64,000 nt of DNA, taken from contig OU612068.1 of assembly GCA_914767715.1 (NCBI GenBank), forward strand, positions 5,456,001-5,520,000. The letters are read 5' to 3'. A model generated the notes under the pieces. That model saw only the letters and a program-made list of their open reading frames with translations, did not search any database and was not told the origin of the DNA. The first letter of the stretch is position 1. The number at the start of each line of letters is the position of its first letter. Positions 59,801 to 64,000 of the stretch are shown piece after piece. The translations under genes were made by a program, and so were the position numbers. Source of the DNA: Membranipora membranacea (lineage: Eukaryota > Bryozoa > Gymnolaemata > Cheilostomatida > Membraniporidae).

Positions 59801-62800
59801 TGTCCACCGGTTCCTTTATCACAGCTAGTTTTGGAGGTTGAGATGGTTGGCTGCTCAAAGCCTTAGTTTTATGCTCGTCCAATATCGACTGCATCACAGC
59901 TTGAACTCCTGAAACAAACCATGATCCCAATATTATTGATACCAATGTCTTTTATTAGTCATGACAAGTAGCATAAGGTCTTCCCGAAGTAAATAACCTG
60001 ACTTTTCTGTGTGTGGCACGCATCACATTGGATCCTCATCCATTTAACCAAAGCAACCTAAATAAGCTAATAACCAATGATAAAAAGATGAATTTTCCTC
60101 TGGTGCGCAATGCCACAGGATCCAGAAATTGCCCCTCATGGGTGCTTCAGAGGCGTCGTGTAAACATTATAGTATCTGCACCACATCGTCCTAAAAAGTC
60201 CTCAAAGACGATTATCCTGCCTTTTATCAAAATAAGGCAATGCCATGACGTTATGTTGAAACCAATGTTTTCAGAATCAGTGCTCGATTACCTTTTCAAC
60301 GATATATAAAATGTCAAAATCAGTCAATGCTGGTATCATAAACTTAAATTAAGAATAAGTATTGAAAATGAAAAAAAAACAGTCAACAGTCAAGTTTTCT
60401 TCAGTCCCGAGGCTTCATTCTGGTTTCAAAACTAAGCAACAGCTGCAATATAGAAACCAAGTAAAACTCAGATCAACCGGGTCAGGATCAAGCTCAAGAT
60501 CAACTGTGTCAAACAAAACTCAAGTCAAAGGATAAAATTGTTGAATCAAAGTGAATATGAGCACCCCGATGGTCTACAGCGCCTTACCTCCCATCTGATC
60601 CGCCTCCTCTTTGCTCATGTTACCAATGACCTCGACGACCTCCTTAGCAACAGTGTCGTCCACGTCTCGTAGTATGATAACTTCTCTCTCATCCAGTGAG
60701 TTAGTACCTTCATCATCAGCTGTACACATGTCTAATATCTCACCGACATCATCGTCTAGATTACCAGATATCTCAGGAGCTGCTGACCCGTATAACACCT
60801 GACAGTTCTGACGAGCTGAAATAATAAATGATAATAATAAAGATAAATTAACAAGGAAGAAATGGTGACTTAGTTGAAACAAGGAGTTCGAGACTCCTTG
60901 GTTGAAATGAATAGGCCAAAATTTCAAAGCATTACTGGGCTTTCTGCATATTTGACAATGTTAGAAGATCCCTATCTATCTACCCTGTAGCAATATGCTG
61001 TTATGAATCATCTGATAAAAAACCAGACTTTGCAAATATTCAACCATAGTCTCAATATATTAACTTTGCATATGAAGCCTATTGGCATTGCACTATCATA
61101 AAACTCTTCTGCATCATATTTAACACTTACCCTTCCTGCGACGTTTTCTGCCTGATCTATGGGCAGCTTTATTCAGAGCTGACGCTATTCCCGACAGATT
61201 AGGTAAGTCACATTCTGCTTCTTTGTGATCCTCAAACGATATCTGAAAAACCAGTAACATGGTACAAATAATAATGAATATCTGAGCTAAAACACATCCA
61301 GTAAAAATATGATAGCTTTTTATTTGGTCAGGAAGTGAGGGGTTGGACTTGAAACCCAAAGCTGGTAAAATATTAATGATAAGGCCTAGCCTGATTGCAA
61401 TACTTCATGTAACGGAAAAAAGAGGAAAGTCAATGATCTAGTATCACTGGAATAAATCATAAGAAAGAGAAGCCTGCACACTCATGACACTCTTAGGCAG
61501 AGATGAAATCAGCAGCAAAACCAAATGCTGGGATTGATTAGAAGCATATCAGAGATGTTCTATTTCTAATGCTCAAACTCTGCCCCAGTTACTGTGGTTG
61601 ATAAAAGAATGCCACTGCCAGCAACTTGCCATGAGTTTGAGCACCTGAATAAGAGCAGCCGAGGAAATTGGATACTGCTCAGGTTTGGATTAGTAGAAAG
61701 TATAATGCCTAGTAGAGGTGCTGCAGGAGTGGATAGAAGCGTTCAGTGGAGAGGGGTGATGACATTGTGCACACCGTGAAGAAGGGGTGGATATAGTCAA
61801 TCATATAGACAGCTGGGCACTCAGACTTACGCCTGCACTGGCGAGAAGCTTCTCAGGACTGACCCGTCCCAGCAGACGCTTAGTTCTCTCACTCAGCCCG
61901 CTAAGGGGAGACCTCCGCCACTGCTGAGAAGCGGGCCATGAGGAACTGAGGCTGGGGGAGGGGGCGTGTCGCCTCCCTGTGGCGATAGTACCGGCGGGGT
62001 GTGATTTAGACAGAGGGTCAGAGGGCATGCAATCAGTAGTAGTCACCTGTGAGCTATCGTCATAGTCTGTTACTGCTGCCTTCGCTAACAGACCTACAAC
62101 ATAAGAGATAAAATAAGACATGTTATACAAGCTATCTCCGTGTATTGTTTCAACATCATGTACCAGTATGGAAATATAATTGATGTGTGATGTGAGTTTT
62201 GTACAGTCTTGCAAGAGATGAATGAACCCCTCCAGCCAGATACACAAATATATAGTTTGGGAAAATCGTATTTATTGAAACTCACCAAATTTCCTGGGAT
62301 CAAACACACTTGGGTATCTGGTACACAGTAGCTCCGGTGCTGTGTAGCCTGAAAGATCAGGGTCATGTACTATAGTAGAATCAGGAATAACACGAGTAGG
62401 ACTACCATGTGATATCTTAGTATCTACCTTCACCACCCTACATGTGTACACACTCCGCTGATACGGTGTCTTAGTGCTCCAATACATCCTGCTCACACTG
62501 TAATGTATGGAAATTATATTATATGCTATATCTCCCCAATTAAATATATATCAAAAAATAGTGTGGAGCTTAAACTCAGGACATTCCAACAAAAGTAATG
62601 CATAATCAAAAAAGAGGCATTAGGCTCAATGCACCCATTACAAGCTTAAGCCAAATAATCCCCTCACCTATTCATAACTGGGTCTTACCCATCAAGGATT
62701 ACCTTAAACTACCAACATTATATTTTCTGATTCCCGGCTTTGAAACAAAGATCAGGCTGAGTTTTCATCTCGGACATCTGGTTATCTACCTCACACAAGC

Positions 62801-64000
62801 AACTTGCACTCAAGGAGGCCAATTAAATAAGACCTAGAGTATGGAGAAGAAAAATAGGGCAGACAATAGTTACCTGTAGTCAATGGGTACCAGCAGATTG
62901 AGATAGTCAGATTCCGGTGTGATGTAGCCCAAGTTCTCGACACTGAGTGACCCAGCTATGATAGTTATTGATGAAGGGGTGAAGCCTTTCTGCCATGTTT
63001 TCTTTATTTTGACATGAGCAAAGTCTACAGTTACAGTCCTCATCACAGAGAACTTATCGCCAGCTATAATCTGTGAGTGAAAGAATCAGTCAAGGTTATA
63101 AGATCAAGGTGATGTTGACACATTGTAATAATATCATATCGGTACATATATATATTAAAATCATAGAAAAGTAAGAGAAAATGGGATTGGATGATTCTAA
63201 ACTGAGTCTAGAGTAGAAGTGGCTTATGGCACCATCATAACATCACAGTAGGTAATTGGACAAATGAAATATTCGTACAAGTCTCCTGTTCTATTTCTAA
63301 GGAAATGTACAGATTATTCAGGAGTTGCCCCTTTACACTCAAAGTGAAAAAATGTACTCACATTGCCAACTGCTTGGTCAATACATTTGGGACAGAACAC
63401 TTGTTTGTCTTCCATGAACATACAGCCAGCTTTACGAGCGCACATGAAGTGATAGTTAGAGTTACATCCTCGAGCACAGCACCCTACAGTAGCTCCTCTA
63501 TTACAGCAGCCTGAACAGTCCTGTAGGTAAGAGCGGTAATAACATGTAAAACAATATACACACTTGTAAGGAACAAAATGGAAGATTAGCTCAAACTCAA
63601 AAGTGTTTTCCTCCAATCATACATGGAAATAATTATTGAGATTACAAGCTAAAAAGACTACATGTCTTTCACTATAGTTCAAGCCACTTCTAAGTGAGGG
63701 CCTTTTACATTCTCCAGTCAGCTTTGAGAGAAAAGACAAGCAAAAATAAATTCTTGTTGGTCAATTTTATTTGGTTAGCAAATCCACAAAGAAAATTCTA
63801 TGGATGACCAACTTATGTCAAAATGACAAATATTCCCTAGAAGGGCAAATATTGAGTAGCCTTACCAGCTGTCTTCCCCTAGCTATAGTAGAATGAACTC
63901 TCTGTAATGTACCATCTACCTCCTCAAAAACCTCAGCAGACCACAGAGCACAGTTCACATGTACCCAGTCATCAGCTCCGCAATAAATCAGCCGTCCGCC
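50856..64000 (-). CDS. KMT2A/B-like: KMT2A/B (trithorax/MLL)-type H3K4 methyltransferase, C-terminal part
   Basis: Twenty exons on the minus strand: 64000-63866, 63520-63362, 63070-62874, 62497-62286, 62093-61831, 61242-61131, 60815-60588, 59908-59310, 58924-58168, 57903-57731, 56962-56814, 56506-56324, 56126-55918, 55298-55137, 54810-54610, 54282-54074, 53715-53546, 51911-51770, 51459-51292 and 51029-50856. The sum is 1534 codons, in phase. Domains, counted from the window edge: extended PHD finger 1-98 ([35 protein letters not shown]); FYRN 112-180 ([32 protein letters not shown]); disordered acidic linker; FYRC 1235-1315 ([24 protein letters not shown]); a WIN-like motif (GSCRSEAL); SET 1390-1510 ([42 protein letters not shown]) and post-[16 protein letters not shown]. 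The protein methylates H3K4 within COMPASS-like complexes. The FYRC match and short spacing favour the KMT2A/B over the KMT2C/D class. The N-terminal part lies beyond the window. Confidence 0.95.
52137..53391. repeat. 18-base minisatellite, about 69 copies, in a KMT2 intron
   Basis: The unit CATCCATACAATACATAA is repeated head to tail across about 1.25 kb between the exons at 53546 and 51911. Units come in two forms, CATCC and CGTCC, and two units carry GCAT for ACAT. Because 18 is a multiple of three and the unit lacks stops in several frames, three minus-strand frames and one plus-strand frame stay open for hundreds of codons. These frames are artefacts, not genes. Confidence 0.95.
57459..57679. 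mobile_element. MITE family E in a KMT2 intron
   Basis: Ends CACCCTACAGGATGAAAAAT and ATTTTTCATCCTGTAGGGTA are inverted. Internal arms with TCGCGAAG and GAAGTTGTCTTCTCGCGA / GAGAGAAGACAATCGC continue the symmetry. About 220 bases, non-coding, between the exons at 57731 and 56962. Confidence 0.8.

Noticed and set aside
1-64000. CRISPR arrays, integrated bacterial or viral systems
   Set aside because: The tandem repeats have no spacers and no associated protein genes, and every recognisable gene is a spliced animal gene.

Overview
The window is intron-rich, AT-rich animal nuclear DNA. Every recognised gene is split by GT-AG introns, the products are metazoan (KMT2A/B-type histone methyltransferase, IPMK, MARCH ubiquitin ligase, CCDC148, a DM13 protein), and short palindromic transposons litter introns and spacers. 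The repertoire fits an invertebrate, possibly an early-branching one such as a sponge, but that placement is only an impression. There are no bacterial-style operons, rRNA genes, CRISPR arrays or viral genes.

Layout. Plus strand: the 3' part of a CCDC148 orthologue (about 579-9630); a gene-poor stretch to 18 kb with transposon remnants, a tRNA-derived SINE and one orphan exon; a complete five-exon inositol polyphosphate multikinase (18032-21888); a complete 16-exon gene of unknown function (22847-35466, 1163 codons); and a small secreted cysteine-rich gene (36220-39110). Minus strand: a two-DM13-domain secreted protein (43330-40098), a MARCH-family RING-CH ubiquitin ligase (49300-45221), and the C-terminal 1533 residues of a KMT2A/B (trithorax/MLL) methyltransferase (64000-50856), which runs off the right edge. 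Five of the seven exon models were built by hand and close perfectly: splice phases agree at every junction and the summed lengths are multiples of three. The exceptions are CCDC148 (5' end outside the window) and the secreted cysteine-rich gene (one junction unresolved).

The genes do not form a pathway; they are neighbours. The most novel-looking item is the 16-exon unknown gene. Its middle is a run of nine phase-2/phase-2 mini-exons of 105, 105, 105, 114, 111, 111, 111, 114 and 108 bases, some sharing faint sequence similarity, which looks like serial exon duplication. One of its introns carries a roughly 2 kb foldback element with long inverted arms, an internal tandem array and a second transposon nested inside. 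Other points are a 1.25 kb, 18-base minisatellite inside the KMT2 gene, a duplicated 5' exon with a conserved upstream ORF at the MARCH gene, and a DM13 gene that arose by duplication of a three-exon unit.
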